From: Campylobacter lanienae NCTC 13004
GTDB taxonomy: Bacteria; Campylobacterota; Campylobacteria; Campylobacterales; Campylobacteraceae
DNA: 64,000 bases
Direction: 5' to 3'
NCBI RefSeq assembly: GCF_002139935.1
Contig: NZ_CP015578.1
Location: forward strand, 310,001-374,000
Within the stretch, counting starts at the first letter, position 1. Each line of letters starts with the position of its first letter. Below, in pieces: positions 40,709 to 50,541 of this stretch. Under the pieces are notes generated by a model that worked only from the letters and a program-made list of their open reading frames with translations, ran no database searches and was not told where the DNA came from. Position numbers and translations under genes: made by a program.

Positions 40709-43408
40709 ATGGAAGATAATATTTTTAACTCAAATCAAGATGTTACGGCTATAGATGTAGAAGACTCCATAAAGGCTAGTTATCTAGACTACTCTATGAG
40801 CGTTATCATAGGTCGTGCATTACCAGATGCTAGAGATGGATTAAAGCCAGTCCATAGAAGAATTTTATATGCTATGAATGATTTAGGCGTAGGAAGTCGT
40901 AGCCCATATAAAAAGTCAGCCCGTATAGTAGGTGATGTAATCGGTAAATACCACCCACACGGCGATACAGCTGTGTATGACGCACTTGTTAGAATGGCTC
41001 AGAGCTTCTCTATGAGAGTTCCAGCAGTAGATGGACAAGGAAACTTCGGCTCTGTAGATGGTGATAATGCTGCTGCGATGCGTTATACTGAGGCTAGAAT
41101 GACAATCTTAGCTGAAGAGCTACTAAAAGATTTAGATAAAGATACGGTTGATTTTATCCCTAATTATGATGATAGTTTGAGCGAGCCAGATGTTTTGCCC
41201 GCACGGGTGCCAAATTTATTACTAAATGGTAGTAGCGGTATCGCCGTTGGTATGGCGACAAATATCCCACCACATAGTCTAGATGAGCTAGTAGATGGTC
41301 TTTTGGTCTTGCTAGAAAACAAAAGCGCCACACTAGAAGATATAATGACACATATCAAAGGCCCAGACTTCCCAACCGGTGGTATAATCTTTGGTAAAAA
41401 GGGCATAATGGAGGCTTACCGCACCGGTAGAGGTAGGATAAAATTAAGAGCCAAAACTCATATAGAAAAAAAGCCAAATAAAGATGTAATAGTCGTAGAT
41501 GAACTTCCATATCAAGTAAATAAAGCCAAACTTCACTCAGATATAGCAGAATTAGTCAAAGAAAAGCAGATAGAAGGCATTAGCGAGGTGCGTGATGAGA
41601 GCGATAGAGATGGAATTCGCCTTGTTATCGAGCTTAAGCGTGATGCGATGAGTGAAATAGTGCTAAATAATCTATTTAAATCTACCCAAATGGAAGTAAC
41701 CTTTGGCGTGATTATGCTTGCTATAAACAACAAAGAACCAAAGATTTTTTCATTAATTGAGCTATTAAAACTATTTTTAAATCATAGAAAAACGGTAATA
41801 ATCAGAAGAACTATCTTTGATTTACAAAAAGCTAGAGCTAGAGCGCACATTTTAGAAGGGCTAAAAATCGCTTTAGATAATATAGATGATGTGATAGCTT
41901 TGATTAAGACCAGTGCTGATACAAATATCGCTAGAGATGGATTGATGGCTAAATTTGGCCTAAGCGAGCTGCAAAGTAACGCAATTTTAGATATGAGATT
42001 AAGCAAGCTCACAGGCCTAGAGCGTGAGAAATTAGAAGCTGAATTAAAAGAAATTTTAGAGCTTATAGATAGACTTGAAGCAATCTTAAAAAGCGAAGAG
42101 TTAATAGAAAATATCATAAAAGAAGAGCTTTTAGAGATTAAATCTAAATTTAAATGCCCTAGAATCACTGAAATAGTCGATGATTATGATGATATCGATA
42201 TCGAAGATCTAATCCCAAATGAAAATATGGTAGTTACCATAACTCATCGTGGCTATATCAAGCGAGTCCCTAGTAAAAGCTATGAAAAGCAAAAGAGAGG
42301 TGGCAAAGGCAAAGTAGCTGTAACTACATATGATGATGATTTTATCGAGAGTTTCTTTACTTGTATGAGTCATGATACTTTAATGTTTGTTACAGATCGT
42401 GGCCAATTATACTGGTTAAAAGTCTATAAAATTCCAGAAGGTAGCCGCACTGCTAAGGGCAAAGCCGTAGTAAATCTGATAAATCTCCAACCGGATGAAA
42501 AGATTAAAGCTATTATCCCTACTACGGATTTTTCTCGCAATAAATCTTTGGCATTTTTCACCAAAAATGGCTTAGTCAAAAGAACAAATTTAAGTGAATA
42601 CCAAAATATACGAAGTATCGGTGTAAGAGCTATAAATTTAGATGAAAATGATGAGCTAGTAACTGCTGTTATCGCCACAAGCGACGGATACGAAAGCCTA
42701 AATTCAATCAATGATCCAGATATAGTAGTAGAAAATGAGCTTGAAGAGAGCGGATATGACGCACTTGAAGAGGTAATTGATAGCGATATTGAAGCTATAT
42801 CTGAGCTTAAAGAGAGTGAGATAGAAAATATCTTAGATAGTATCGATGAGTTACCTGAATCAAGCGATAGCAAAATGCTATTTGTCGTTACTAAAAAGGG
42901 TATGTGTATCAAATTCCCACTAAACAAAGTAAGACAAATCGGCCGTGTGGCTCGTGGCGTAACTGCTATTAGATTTAAAGAAGATGGCGATGAGGTTGTA
43001 GGTGCTGTCGTTATAGAAAATGATACTCAAGAGATATTAAGCGTAAGCCAAAAAGGTATAGGCAAACGCACAACCGCAGATGAATACAGACTTCAAAGTC
43101 GTGGTGGTAAGGGCGTTATCTGTATGAAGCTAACATCAAAAACCAAAGATCTAGTTGGTGTTGTAATGGTGGATGAGAGTATGGATTTGATGGCATTAAC
43201 TTCAAGTGGCAAGATGATAAGAGTGGATATGCAAACCATCAGAAAAGCAGGTCGCAATACAAGTGGTGTGATCGTTGTAAATGTAGCCGGGGATGATGTC
43301 GTAAGCATAGCGAGATGCCCAAAAGAAGATAGCGATAATGATGAATTTGATATGCTTGATGATGATTTCATCGCTGAGCAGATTGCCAAAATAGATGAAG
43401 TGGAATAA
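40709..43408 (+). CDS. gyrA: DNA gyrase subunit A
   Basis: GyrA is the DNA-cutting and DNA-wrapping subunit of gyrase. The 899-aa protein has the catalytic Tyr126 in [10 protein letters not shown]. The quinolone-resistance region reads [16 protein letters not shown], with T87 and D91 (equivalent to C. jejuni T86 and D90) in the wild-type state. The C-terminal beta-pinwheel contains QKRGGKGK as GyrA box. Residues 659-722 form an acidic insert, 23 of 64 being Asp or Glu, between two blades; total length is greater than the ~863 aa of C. jejuni. It heads the gyrA-flgP-flgQ-flgR-asd run known from C. jejuni. Confidence 0.98.
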   Translation: MEDNIFNSNQDVTAIDVEDSIKASYLDYSMSVIIGRALPDARDGLKPVHRRILYAMNDLGVGSRSPYKKSARIVGDVIGKYHPHGDTAVYDALVRMAQSFSMRVPAVDGQGNFGSVDGDNAAAMRYTEARMTILAEELLKDLDKDTVDFIPNYDDSLSEPDVLPARVPNLLLNGSSGIAVGMATNIPPHSLDELVDGLLVLLENKSATLEDIMTHIKGPDFPTGGIIFGKKGIMEAYRTGRGRIKLRAKTHIEKKPNKDVIVVDELPYQVNKAKLHSDIAELVKEKQIEGISEVRDESDRDGIRLVIELKRDAMSEIVLNNLFKSTQMEVTFGVIMLAINNKEPKIFSLIELLKLFLNHRKTVIIRRTIFDLQKARARAHILEGLKIALDNIDDVIALIKTSADTNIARDGLMAKFGLSELQSNAILDMRLSKLTGLEREKLEAELKEILELIDRLEAILKSEELIENIIKEELLEIKSKFKCPRITEIVDDYDDIDIEDLIPNENMVVTITHRGYIKRVPSKSYEKQKRGGKGKVAVTTYDDDFIESFFTCMSHDTLMFVTDRGQLYWLKVYKIPEGSRTAKGKAVVNLINLQPDEKIKAIIPTTDFSRNKSLAFFTKNGLVKRTNLSEYQNIRSIGVRAINLDENDELVTAVIATSDGYESLNSINDPDIVVENELEESGYDALEEVIDSDIEAISELKESEIENILDSIDELPESSDSKMLFVVTKKGMCIKFPLNKVRQIGRVARGVTAIRFKEDGDEVVGAVVIENDTQEILSVSQKGIGKRTTADEYRLQSRGGKGVICMKLTSKTKDLVGVVMVDESMDLMALTSSGKMIRVDMQTIRKAGRNTSGVIVVNVAGDDVVSIARCPKEDSDNDEFDMLDDDFIAEQIAKIDEVE

Positions 43409-43453
43409 GATTTGCTTTGTAAATTTAGATTTTAGTTAAAAAGGTTGTAAGGT

Positions 43454-43945
43454 ATGAAAAGAGTTTTATCAGCATTGGCTGTAGGATTGGTGCTTGGTGG
43501 TTGTGCGAATACTATCGCTAGTTTAAATCAGCAACCAACAGAGGTAGTGGTACAAAAAGTAGATAAAGATGATATTAGAGATATCATTAAAAATGACAAG
43601 ATGATCCCTACTATGGATTTAGAGAGTGAAGCGGTATTTACAGCTGTTGGTGAGGGAATTCCGCCTTTGGATACAGTTAGTCCAGCTCAAGCTAGAGCCT
43701 TAGCGAAGCGTTCAGCTATCACAGATGGCTATAGACAACTAGCATCAAAATTATATGGTGTCAAAATCAACGCCAAAGAGACTGTAAAAGACGCAATGTT
43801 ACAAAGCTCAGTAATAGAATCTAGGGTTTTAGGTCTTATCAAAAATGCTTCAGTAATCAACCAAGATTTCAAAGATGGTCTATATAGAGTTGAGATGGAG
43901 CTAAAAATAGATCAAGAAAAGTGGCAAGAGCTTTTTGCTTATTAA
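43454..43945 (+). CDS. flgP: flagellar lipoprotein FlgP
   Basis: FlgP is an outer-membrane-associated lipoprotein of the LPP20 type that forms the basal disks of the Campylobacter flagellar motor and is needed for motility. The 163-aa protein has a lipobox LGGC with Cys17. The domain contains VSPAQARALAKRSAITDGYR and QLASKLYGVKIN, typical of this family. It lies 45 nt after gyrA and overlaps flgQ by 25 nt, the same order as in C. jejuni. Confidence 0.92.
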   Translation: MKRVLSALAVGLVLGGCANTIASLNQQPTEVVVQKVDKDDIRDIIKNDKMIPTMDLESEAVFTAVGEGIPPLDTVSPAQARALAKRSAITDGYRQLASKLYGVKINAKETVKDAMLQSSVIESRVLGLIKNASVINQDFKDGLYRVEMELKIDQEKWQELFAY

Positions 43946-44313
43946 TATTTGCTCTAAATACTCTATTTGGGAGTGATGAATTTATTTTTTGGGCTAAGCT
44001 CATCGTCTCAAATGGAGTAATTAGCAGTGATAATATCGCTATTTCTAGCTCTATGGTAAGGGGCTATGATAGCAAAGAATTGCTCTGTATAATCCCAGAT
44101 GATAAACCATCAAATTCAACTTCATTAGAGTATCTAAATTCACACAAAGATGAGCTATTTGAATGCTTTATAAAAGAGCAAGTTAAAATTTTAGAAAACT
44201 CATTAACAAATTTAAATTCAACCGATATCACCACAGAATTGACTATAATTCCAATCCGCTTTATAGTTGAATTTAAGTCAAATGGTGCTACAATAAGCAA
44301 AATCACGAGGTAG
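43921..44313 (+). CDS. flgQ: flagellar protein FlgQ
   Basis: FlgQ stabilises FlgP in C. jejuni and is required for motility. The 130-aa protein has a hydrophobic leader that looks like a signal peptide (AFCLLIFALNTLFG, cleavage probably near residue 17). Identification rests on gene order between flgP and flgR and on size; the sequence shows no other landmark. The start is a GTG inside the end of flgP, so translation is coupled. A later start within the leader is possible. Confidence 0.75.
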   Translation: MARAFCLLIFALNTLFGSDEFIFWAKLIVSNGVISSDNIAISSSMVRGYDSKELLCIIPDDKPSNSTSLEYLNSHKDELFECFIKEQVKILENSLTNLNSTDITTELTIIPIRFIVEFKSNGATISKITR

Positions 44314-44316
44314 ATT

Positions 44317-45465
44317 ATGAATGTTGTAATTGTAGAAGATGATATAAATATGCGCAAATCCCTTGAAATAGCTCTTGGGGATTATGAAGAATTCAATGTA
44401 AAATCATATAAAAGTGCCACAGAAGCCCTTAAAAAGCTAAGTATCGACACAGATGTTATAGTAACTGATATCAATATGCCAGGTATGGATGGGCTAGAGT
44501 TTATCAAAGAGCTTGATGGAAAATATGATGTTATCATAATGACAGGCAACGCCACTTTGAATCGGGCTATTGAGAGTGTTAGATTAGGGGTTAAGGATTT
44601 TTTGACTAAGCCATTTGATATCGATACCTTAGCTACAGCGATTAAGAGAACTAATATATTAACTAAAAAAAGCAAAGCCAAAAAGCCTAGCAATATCAGC
44701 CAAACCAATAATAGCAATTTCTTAGCATCATCAGCAAATTTAGATAAGACCTTAAATATCGCTAAAAAGGCAGCTCAAACAGATGTTAGCGTGATGATAA
44801 TGGGTGAAAGTGGCGTGGGTAAAGAGCTTTTTAGTAGATATATCCATGAGAATTCAAAGCGAAAAGATAAACCATTAATGGCGATAAATATGGCGGCCAT
44901 TCCTGAAAATTTGCTTGAGAGTGAGCTATATGGATATGAAAAGGGTGCTTTTACTGATGCCACAACTACTAAAAAAGGTCTATTTGAGTTAGCAGATGGC
45001 GGAACTCTATTTTTAGATGAGATAGGCGAGATGCCTTTGAGCTTACAGCCGAAACTTTTACGAGCTATCCAAGAGCGTGAGATAGTCAGAGTAGGGGCTA
45101 GTAAACCTATTAAGATTGATGTAAGGATAATTAGTGCTACTAATGCGAATTTAGAACAAAAGGTCGCTAATGGCGAATTTAGAGAAGATCTATTTTATAG
45201 GCTAAATACTGTCCCGCTTAAAATTCCACCGCTTAGAGAGCGTAAAGATGAGATAGAGGGGATAGCGGCCGCAACTCTAAAAAGAGTTTGTGATGAGTAT
45301 GAGCTTGGTCAAAAAGAGTTTAGCAAAGAGGCTATTAAAGAGCTTTTAGAGTACGATTATCCTGGTAATATTAGAGAGCTTATCAGCATTGTTGAGCGTG
45401 CTGCGATCCTAAGTGATGGAAAGAGTATTAGCAAAGAAGATCTATTTATCTATTCTAAAAAATAA
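44317..45465 (+). CDS. flgR: sigma54-dependent response regulator FlgR
   Basis: FlgR, phosphorylated by the kinase FlgS, activates sigma54-dependent rod, hook and ring genes. The 382-aa protein has a receiver domain with phospho-acceptor D51 (TDINMPGMDG), and an AAA+ domain with Walker A GESGVGKE at 163-170, the sigma54 contact loop GAFTDA at 210-215 and FLDEIGEMP near 232-240. It ends about 15 residues after the AAA+ helical lid (LSDGKSISKEDLFIYSKK), so no helix-turn-helix DNA-binding domain is present. H. pylori FlgR is built the same way; the C. jejuni protein is longer (~433 aa). Confidence 0.93.
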   Translation: MNVVIVEDDINMRKSLEIALGDYEEFNVKSYKSATEALKKLSIDTDVIVTDINMPGMDGLEFIKELDGKYDVIIMTGNATLNRAIESVRLGVKDFLTKPFDIDTLATAIKRTNILTKKSKAKKPSNISQTNNSNFLASSANLDKTLNIAKKAAQTDVSVMIMGESGVGKELFSRYIHENSKRKDKPLMAINMAAIPENLLESELYGYEKGAFTDATTTKKGLFELADGGTLFLDEIGEMPLSLQPKLLRAIQEREIVRVGASKPIKIDVRIISATNANLEQKVANGEFREDLFYRLNTVPLKIPPLRERKDEIEGIAAATLKRVCDEYELGQKEFSKEAIKELLEYDYPGNIRELISIVERAAILSDGKSISKEDLFIYSKK

Positions 45466-45494
45466 AATTTGCCTTGTATTAAGCTAAATTTGGA

Positions 45495-45500
45495 TAGAAT
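45495..45500 (+). promoter_or_regulatory. possible -10 box of asd
   Basis: TAGAAT in TTGGATAGAATGCC lies 30 nt before the asd ATG, in the same sequence context as the gyrA box. Confidence 0.35.
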
Positions 45501-45530
45501 GCCATCTTAAATTTAAATCTAAGGCGTAGT

Positions 45531-46565
45531 ATGAGAAAGTATAGTATAGCGGTAGTTGGTGCTACTGGGGCTGTAGGCGAAGAGATTTTTCGTGTTTTAG
45601 AGGAGATGGATTTTCCTGTTGGTAGTGTTTTGCCACTTGCTAGTGCTAGAAGTGTCGGAAAAGAGATCGAATTTAAAGGCAAGAGCTATCCTATTGTAGA
45701 GCTTAGCGATACTGTATTTGATGAGTATGAGATTGATATAGCGTTTTTTAGTGCTGGTGGTAGCATATCTGCTCACTTTGCTCCATTAGCTGCTGCTAGT
45801 GGTGCTGTAGTTATAGATAATACTAGTCATTTTAGAATGGATCCAGATGTACCTTTAGTGGTGCCAGAGTGTAACCCAGGTGATATAGCTCAGTGGCAAA
45901 ATAAAGGCATAATAGCCAATCCAAACTGCTCAACAATTCAAATGGTTCATGTATTAAAGCCTCTTGATGATGCATTTGGTATCCAAAGAGTGGATGTAAG
46001 CACATATCAAGCCACTAGCGGAGCTGGTAAAAAGGGTATGGAAGAGCTAGTTTTACAGATGCAAAAGTTTTTTGAATTTAAACTTGATGAGTGCGAGCCA
46101 AGTGCCTTTAAGCACCAAATCGCATTAAATGTAATCCCGCATATTGATGTATTTTTGGATAATGACTATACAAAAGAAGAGATGAAAATGGTAAATGAAA
46201 CCCAAAAAATTCTTCACAAAAATATCCAAGTTAGCGCCACTTGCGTGCGTGTGCCAGTCCTTAGAAGTCATAGTGAGAGTATCACTATCAAATTCAAATC
46301 CCCAATCGACGCACAAAAAGCGGCTCAAATTCTAAAATCCGCCCCAAGCGTGGTGCTTCAAGATAGCCCAAAAGATAATCTATATCCAATGCCAATCCAT
46401 GCTAGCGATACCAATGAGACTTATGTAGGTAGAATTAGGCGTGATAACTACGATGAGAGCATACTTCATTTATGGTGCGTAGCCGATCAAATTCGTGTTG
46501 GAGCGGCTACAAATGCGGTTAGAATCGCACAAAAATGGATAGAGTTACAAGAACAAAATGGATGA
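45531..46565 (+). CDS. asd: aspartate-semialdehyde dehydrogenase
   Basis: Asd reduces aspartyl phosphate to the semialdehyde, the branch point to lysine/diaminopimelate, threonine and methionine. The 344-aa protein has the NADP-binding VVGATGAVGEEIFRVL, catalytic Cys133 in ANPNCSTIQM, and the acyl-binding RVPVLRSHSESI with His. The end overlaps the next gene by 8 nt. Confidence 0.97.
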   Translation: MRKYSIAVVGATGAVGEEIFRVLEEMDFPVGSVLPLASARSVGKEIEFKGKSYPIVELSDTVFDEYEIDIAFFSAGGSISAHFAPLAAASGAVVIDNTSHFRMDPDVPLVVPECNPGDIAQWQNKGIIANPNCSTIQMVHVLKPLDDAFGIQRVDVSTYQATSGAGKKGMEELVLQMQKFFEFKLDECEPSAFKHQIALNVIPHIDVFLDNDYTKEEMKMVNETQKILHKNIQVSATCVRVPVLRSHSESITIKFKSPIDAQKAAQILKSAPSVVLQDSPKDNLYPMPIHASDTNETYVGRIRRDNYDESILHLWCVADQIRVGAATNAVRIAQKWIELQEQNG

Positions 46566-47085
46566 GATAAAAAATAGTATAGAAAGGCTATTTGAAGGAC
46601 TTTTATGGAAGTCTAGGATGGTGACATTGCTTCCGGTGATTTTTGGATTGCTTGGGGCTTTTGTTATGTTTATAGTAGCTAGTTATGATATTATAAAAGT
46701 TATAATATATGCTTGGAATTATCTTGTTTTAAGCGATCATAGCATTGATCTACACAGTGATGGCGTGGGACTTATCATCGGTGCGATCGATCTATATTTG
46801 ATGGCGCTTGTGTTTTTTATATTTAGTTTTGGAATTTATGAGCTTTTTATTAGTGAAATCGACACCATCAAGAACTCTAGACAGGCTAAAGTCTTAGAAG
46901 TCCATAGTCTAGACCAACTCAAAGATAAGATAGGCAAGGTTATTGTGATGGTTTTGGTGGTGAATTTCTTTCAGCGTGTTTTACATGCTAAATTCACTAC
47001 ACCACTTGAAATGGTATATTTGGCCTTATCGATTTTGGCTCTTTGCTTGGGCTTATATTTTTTACATAAAAGCTCAAATCATTAG
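46558..47085 (+). CDS. YqhA-family (UPF0114) membrane protein
   Basis: This 175-aa protein has four hydrophobic segments (about residues 22-42, 72-96, 122-140 and 147-168). FEGLLWKSRMVTLLPVIFGL and LVFFIFSFGIYELFISEID are characteristic of the YqhA family, whose function is not known. It lies between asd, with which it overlaps by 8 nt, and hemE. Confidence 0.85.
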   Translation: MDEIKNSIERLFEGLLWKSRMVTLLPVIFGLLGAFVMFIVASYDIIKVIIYAWNYLVLSDHSIDLHSDGVGLIIGAIDLYLMALVFFIFSFGIYELFISEIDTIKNSRQAKVLEVHSLDQLKDKIGKVIVMVLVVNFFQRVLHAKFTTPLEMVYLALSILALCLGLYFLHKSSNH

Positions 47086-47100
47086 GATTAAAGGATATTT

Positions 47101-48132
47101 ATGATTTTTATAGATGCTTGTTTTGGTAAGCCGACACCTTATACTCCAGTTTGGATGATGCGTCAAGCAGGTAGGTATCTACCTGAATATATGAGAGTGA
47201 GAGCCCAGGCGGGAGATTTTCTCTCACTTTGTAAGGATTATAAAAAAGCTAGTGAAGTTACACTTCAACCGGTGGATATTTTGGGCGTGGATGCGGCTAT
47301 TTTATTTAGTGATATCTTGGTTGTGCCTATGGAGATGGGAATGGAGCTTAAATTTGTAAAGGGCGAAGGGCCTGTATTTCCTAAACCGATTATCTCAATG
47401 GATGATTTAGATAGATTAAGTAGCGATAAGGCTGTGAAAAATTTAAGCTATGTATATGATACCATTAAATTAACTAGAGATAAATTGCCACAAGACAGAG
47501 CTCTTATAGGCTTTTGCGGTGCGCCATGGACTATTGCTACATATATGATTGAAGGTGGTAGTACTAAAACCTATAATATCTGTAAAAAGATGGTTTATAA
47601 TAATCCACAATTTCTACATGCGATTTTGCGTAAGGTAACTAACGCACTCAAACTATATTTAGCCGAACAGATCAAGGCTGGAGTCAATGCCATACAGATA
47701 TTTGATAGCTGGGCTGGAGCATTAGAAAAGAGTGCTTATATGGAATTTGGCTTTAGCTATATCAATGAGATTGTAGATTTCATAAAGAGCGATTATCCTG
47801 AGATCGCAGTTATCGTATTTCCTAAGGGAATTAGTGGATTTTTAGAAGATATTAATGGGCAATTTGATGTTTTGGGCGTGGATTGGAGCACACCACTTCA
47901 AAAGGTTAAAAAATCCTTAGGCGCTAAATATGTCTTACAAGGCAATATGGAACCAGCGAGATTATATAGCAAAGACGCAATTGATGATGGTGTGGATGAG
48001 ATTTTATCCATTATGTGTGGCAAAAGACATATTTTTAATCTAGGCCATGGCATTTTGCCAGATATTCCGGTTGAAAATGCGAAATATTTCATCAAATCCG
48101 TCCAAGAAAAATCAGCAAAATATATGAAATAA
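47101..48132 (+). CDS. hemE: uroporphyrinogen decarboxylase
   Basis: HemE removes four carboxyl groups from uroporphyrinogen III to make coproporphyrinogen III in heme synthesis. The 343-aa protein has the N-terminal signature [17 protein letters not shown], then [34 protein letters not shown] (20 residues) and the C-terminal [17 protein letters not shown]. The stop shares one base with the ATG of the radical SAM gene. Confidence 0.97.
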   Translation: MIFIDACFGKPTPYTPVWMMRQAGRYLPEYMRVRAQAGDFLSLCKDYKKASEVTLQPVDILGVDAAILFSDILVVPMEMGMELKFVKGEGPVFPKPIISMDDLDRLSSDKAVKNLSYVYDTIKLTRDKLPQDRALIGFCGAPWTIATYMIEGGSTKTYNICKKMVYNNPQFLHAILRKVTNALKLYLAEQIKAGVNAIQIFDSWAGALEKSAYMEFGFSYINEIVDFIKSDYPEIAVIVFPKGISGFLEDINGQFDVLGVDWSTPLQKVKKSLGAKYVLQGNMEPARLYSKDAIDDGVDEILSIMCGKRHIFNLGHGILPDIPVENAKYFIKSVQEKSAKYMK

Positions 48133-49043
48133 TGAGTTATAAATTTATTTTTGGCCCAGTGAGTAGCCGTAGATTTGGCAGCTCTCTTGGAATTGATTTA
48201 AGCCCGGTGCAAAAGAGTTGTAATTTTGATTGTTTGTATTGCGAATTAACCAAGGCCAAAGCCGTCCGTACTATAAACAATGAGCCAACAACTAAAGCTA
48301 TAATAGATGAGTTAAAATTCGCTCTTAATGAGTTTAAAGATATCGATGTTATCACTATTACAGCTAATGGTGAGCCGAGCTTATATAGCGATCTATCAAA
48401 TTTAATCACTCAGATAAATTCCCTTAAAACAACGCAAAAATCACTGATTTTAAGCAATGGAAGTGCTGTTTTAAACCCTGAAATATCCAAGGCTCTCTTA
48501 AAGCTTGATATTGTCAAATTCAGCCTTGATAGTGCCGATCCCAAGACATTTCGCAAGATAGATAGAAGCATAGATAGGATCGATACAGATAATTTAATAG
48601 AGCTGATGAGCGAATTTAGAGCGAAATTTAAAGGTGAGTTGGTTATGGAGGTTTTGGTCGTGGCGGGTTATAATGATAGTGATGATGAGTTTATAGCCTT
48701 AAATAGGGCTTTTAAAAAGATTTCACCGCATAGGGTGGATATAAGCACAATTGATCGCCCACCTGCTCACAATGCTAGTGGCGTAAGCATCGAAAGACTA
48801 TACTATCTATCTACTTTTATAGACTCAGCGCCGGTGGCTATCGCTTCTAAAGCGCCCTTGAAATATAAATTTGATTACACTCAAAGTGAGTTAGAAAAGC
48901 TCTTAAAGCTTCGCCCACAAAGCTTGTATGATATCGAAAATAACTACACTCAAAACGCAAAATCAAATTTAGAAAATTTAATCAATCAAGGCAAGATTAC
49001 AGAGTGCGATTTAGGCGGGATGAAATTTTATAGAATTTTATAA
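48132..49043 (+). CDS. radical SAM protein, function unknown
   Basis: This 303-aa protein has a CxxxCxxC iron-sulfur motif with Cys30, Cys34 and Cys37 (KSCNFDCLYCELTKAK), preceded by GPVSSRRFGSSLGIDL. The family is distantly like MoaA and includes a conserved epsilonproteobacterial member located next to hemE. The barrel shows ITANGEPSLYSDL and LSNGSAVL. The last ~50 residues form a small helical domain. Reaction and substrate are not known. It shares one base with hemE. Confidence 0.88.
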   Translation: MSYKFIFGPVSSRRFGSSLGIDLSPVQKSCNFDCLYCELTKAKAVRTINNEPTTKAIIDELKFALNEFKDIDVITITANGEPSLYSDLSNLITQINSLKTTQKSLILSNGSAVLNPEISKALLKLDIVKFSLDSADPKTFRKIDRSIDRIDTDNLIELMSEFRAKFKGELVMEVLVVAGYNDSDDEFIALNRAFKKISPHRVDISTIDRPPAHNASGVSIERLYYLSTFIDSAPVAIASKAPLKYKFDYTQSELEKLLKLRPQSLYDIENNYTQNAKSNLENLINQGKITECDLGGMKFYRIL

Positions 49044-49070
49044 ATTTTTATAAATTTAAGCTAAATTTAA

Positions 49071-49099
49071 TTGACAAATATCTATTTATTAGATATAAT
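49071..49099 (+). promoter_or_regulatory. tRNA-Asn promoter with full consensus
   Basis: TTGACA at 49071-49076 and TATAAT at 49094-49099 are 17 bp apart, a perfect sigma70 promoter. The tRNA begins 21 nt further on. Campylobacter promoters usually lack a -35 hexamer. Confidence 0.8.
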
Positions 49100-49120
49100 T
49101 TCGGCTCATTTATACGATAT

Positions 49121-49195
49121 TCCGGATTAGCTCAGCGGTAGAGTAGTCGGCTGTTAACCGATTGGTCGCTGGTTCGAATCCAGCATCCGGAGCCA
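49121..49195 (+). tRNA. tRNA-Asn (anticodon GUU)
   Basis: The 75-nt cloverleaf has acceptor TCCGGAT/ATCCGGA, anticodon stem-loop GGCTGTTAACC with GTT, T-loop GTTCGAATC and encoded CCA (GCCA end). It is a single gene between the radical SAM gene and the acyltransferase. Confidence 0.97.
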
Positions 49196-49366
49196 CTCTT
49201 TTATTTTATTTCAAATCTTTTTATTTTTAAAATCTCTATAAAAATCTTAAATTTAATTTTCGGATTTTACTATTTTTTTAACCAAAATAGCATAAATTTA
49301 GCTCTCTAATCAAGATAATATTAATTTATGATTAAATATTTCTATTAGTTTGAATTTCTAATTTCA

Positions 49367-49382
49367 TTTTTTTTTTTTTTTT
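49367..49382 (+). repeat. T16 homopolymer upstream of the acyltransferase
   Basis: Sixteen T in a row are followed by GATAAACT. This resembles the Campylobacter promoter form of a T-run and G before the -10 box, so length changes could alter expression of the downstream gene, whose ATG is 34 nt away. The rest of 49196-49366 is AT-rich with no gene seen. Confidence 0.7.
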
Positions 49383-49416
49383 GATAAACTGCCGCCAAAG
49401 TTTCGCAGGAGAGATG

Positions 49417-50541
49417 ATGCAAAAACATATAAGAGAAAATGGAAATGTGATTTATGGAGACCTATCTAAACAAGTAAATTTGAAATTAGATTTTAAAGGC
49501 AAAAATAATATTGTATTCTTTGCTGGCGGAAGCAGGAATGTGAATATATCGTGTAGAGGTGATAACGCTTTAATATTTATAGGAGATAGGGTTAGGGCTA
49601 ATGGACTAATTGATATTCTTAGATTTGGACTATGCTACATAGATGATAATTCAACTTATAATGGAACAAATCCTAGAATATTTGAAGCAAAAAATATAAT
49701 ATTTGGTAGAGATTGTATGTTTTCTTGGGGCATTTGGCTCTCGACTTGCGATCACCATTTGATTATGGATAGTCAAACTAATGATAGGATTAACTTTTCT
49801 AAAAGCATTTATATAGGTGATCATGTGTGGTGCGGACAAGAAACTGCCATTTTAAAAGGGATTTTTGTAGCTTCAGGTGCGGTAATAGGTGCTAAAAGCG
49901 TAGTATCTAAAAATTGTTATTCAAATACTGTCAATGCGGGCAATCCTATCATAGAGCTAAAAAGAGATCTATTTTGGTTGAGAGATGATCCGACCGTTGG
50001 TCAATGGACAAAAGAACAAACCCTAAAACACTCAAATATCCCAAATGAAAATTTCAAATACACCTACAACCAAAACGAATTTCTATCACCAAAAGCCATT
50101 GAAGAAAAATTAGACTCCCTAAACACAGCACAAGAGAAGTTGGAGTTTGTATATGATGCAATCTATATGAATAAAAACAAAAATCGCTTTGCTTATTTCA
50201 AAGATATGCCTTACGATATCCCTTTGCCAAAATACGAAAGCAAATTTAAACTTTTAAAATTTGAAGAGATAGAACCCACCCCACCAAAGCCAACCATACC
50301 ACCACAACCAACCCCACAAGAGCAGATAAACTCACTCAAAAAAGAGATAAATAAAAAAGATATAGAGATTAAAAATTTAAAAATAACTAACCAAAAAGCC
50401 CAAAATATCAAAAATCATCTGAGCTACAAACTAGGAAATGCTCTAATACAAGCGCACAAACAATGGTATAAAGGCGGATATATTAAATTTATATTTGAAG
50501 CCATAAAAATCAAAAATGAGCATAATAAAACTAAAATATAG
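49417..50541 (+). CDS. hexapeptide-repeat acyltransferase with coiled-coil tail
   Basis: The 374-aa protein has a left-handed beta-helix acyltransferase domain (residues ~5-195) with DCMFSWGIWLSTCDHH, whose His is the likely catalytic residue, and IYIGDHVWCGQETAILKG and the NAGNPIIELKRD end found in O-acetyltransferases. A proline-rich linker (EPTPPKPTIPPQPTPQE, ~280-300) and a coiled coil (~300-335) follow. The C-terminus LSYKLGNALIQAHKQWYKGG seems to be a module shared by Campylobacter surface-sugar proteins. Start: ATG 49417 fits the GGAG site best; 49414 is possible. Probable role is acetylation of a surface glycan. Confidence 0.75.
   Translation: MQKHIRENGNVIYGDLSKQVNLKLDFKGKNNIVFFAGGSRNVNISCRGDNALIFIGDRVRANGLIDILRFGLCYIDDNSTYNGTNPRIFEAKNIIFGRDCMFSWGIWLSTCDHHLIMDSQTNDRINFSKSIYIGDHVWCGQETAILKGIFVASGAVIGAKSVVSKNCYSNTVNAGNPIIELKRDLFWLRDDPTVGQWTKEQTLKHSNIPNENFKYTYNQNEFLSPKAIEEKLDSLNTAQEKLEFVYDAIYMNKNKNRFAYFKDMPYDIPLPKYESKFKLLKFEEIEPTPPKPTIPPQPTPQEQINSLKKEINKKDIEIKNLKITNQKAQNIKNHLSYKLGNALIQAHKQWYKGGYIKFIFEAIKIKNEHNKTKI

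Noticed and set aside
41160-43389. Antisense open frames opposite gyrA (for example 42424-42927)
   Set aside because: They are serine/leucine-rich shadows of the gyrA reading frame.
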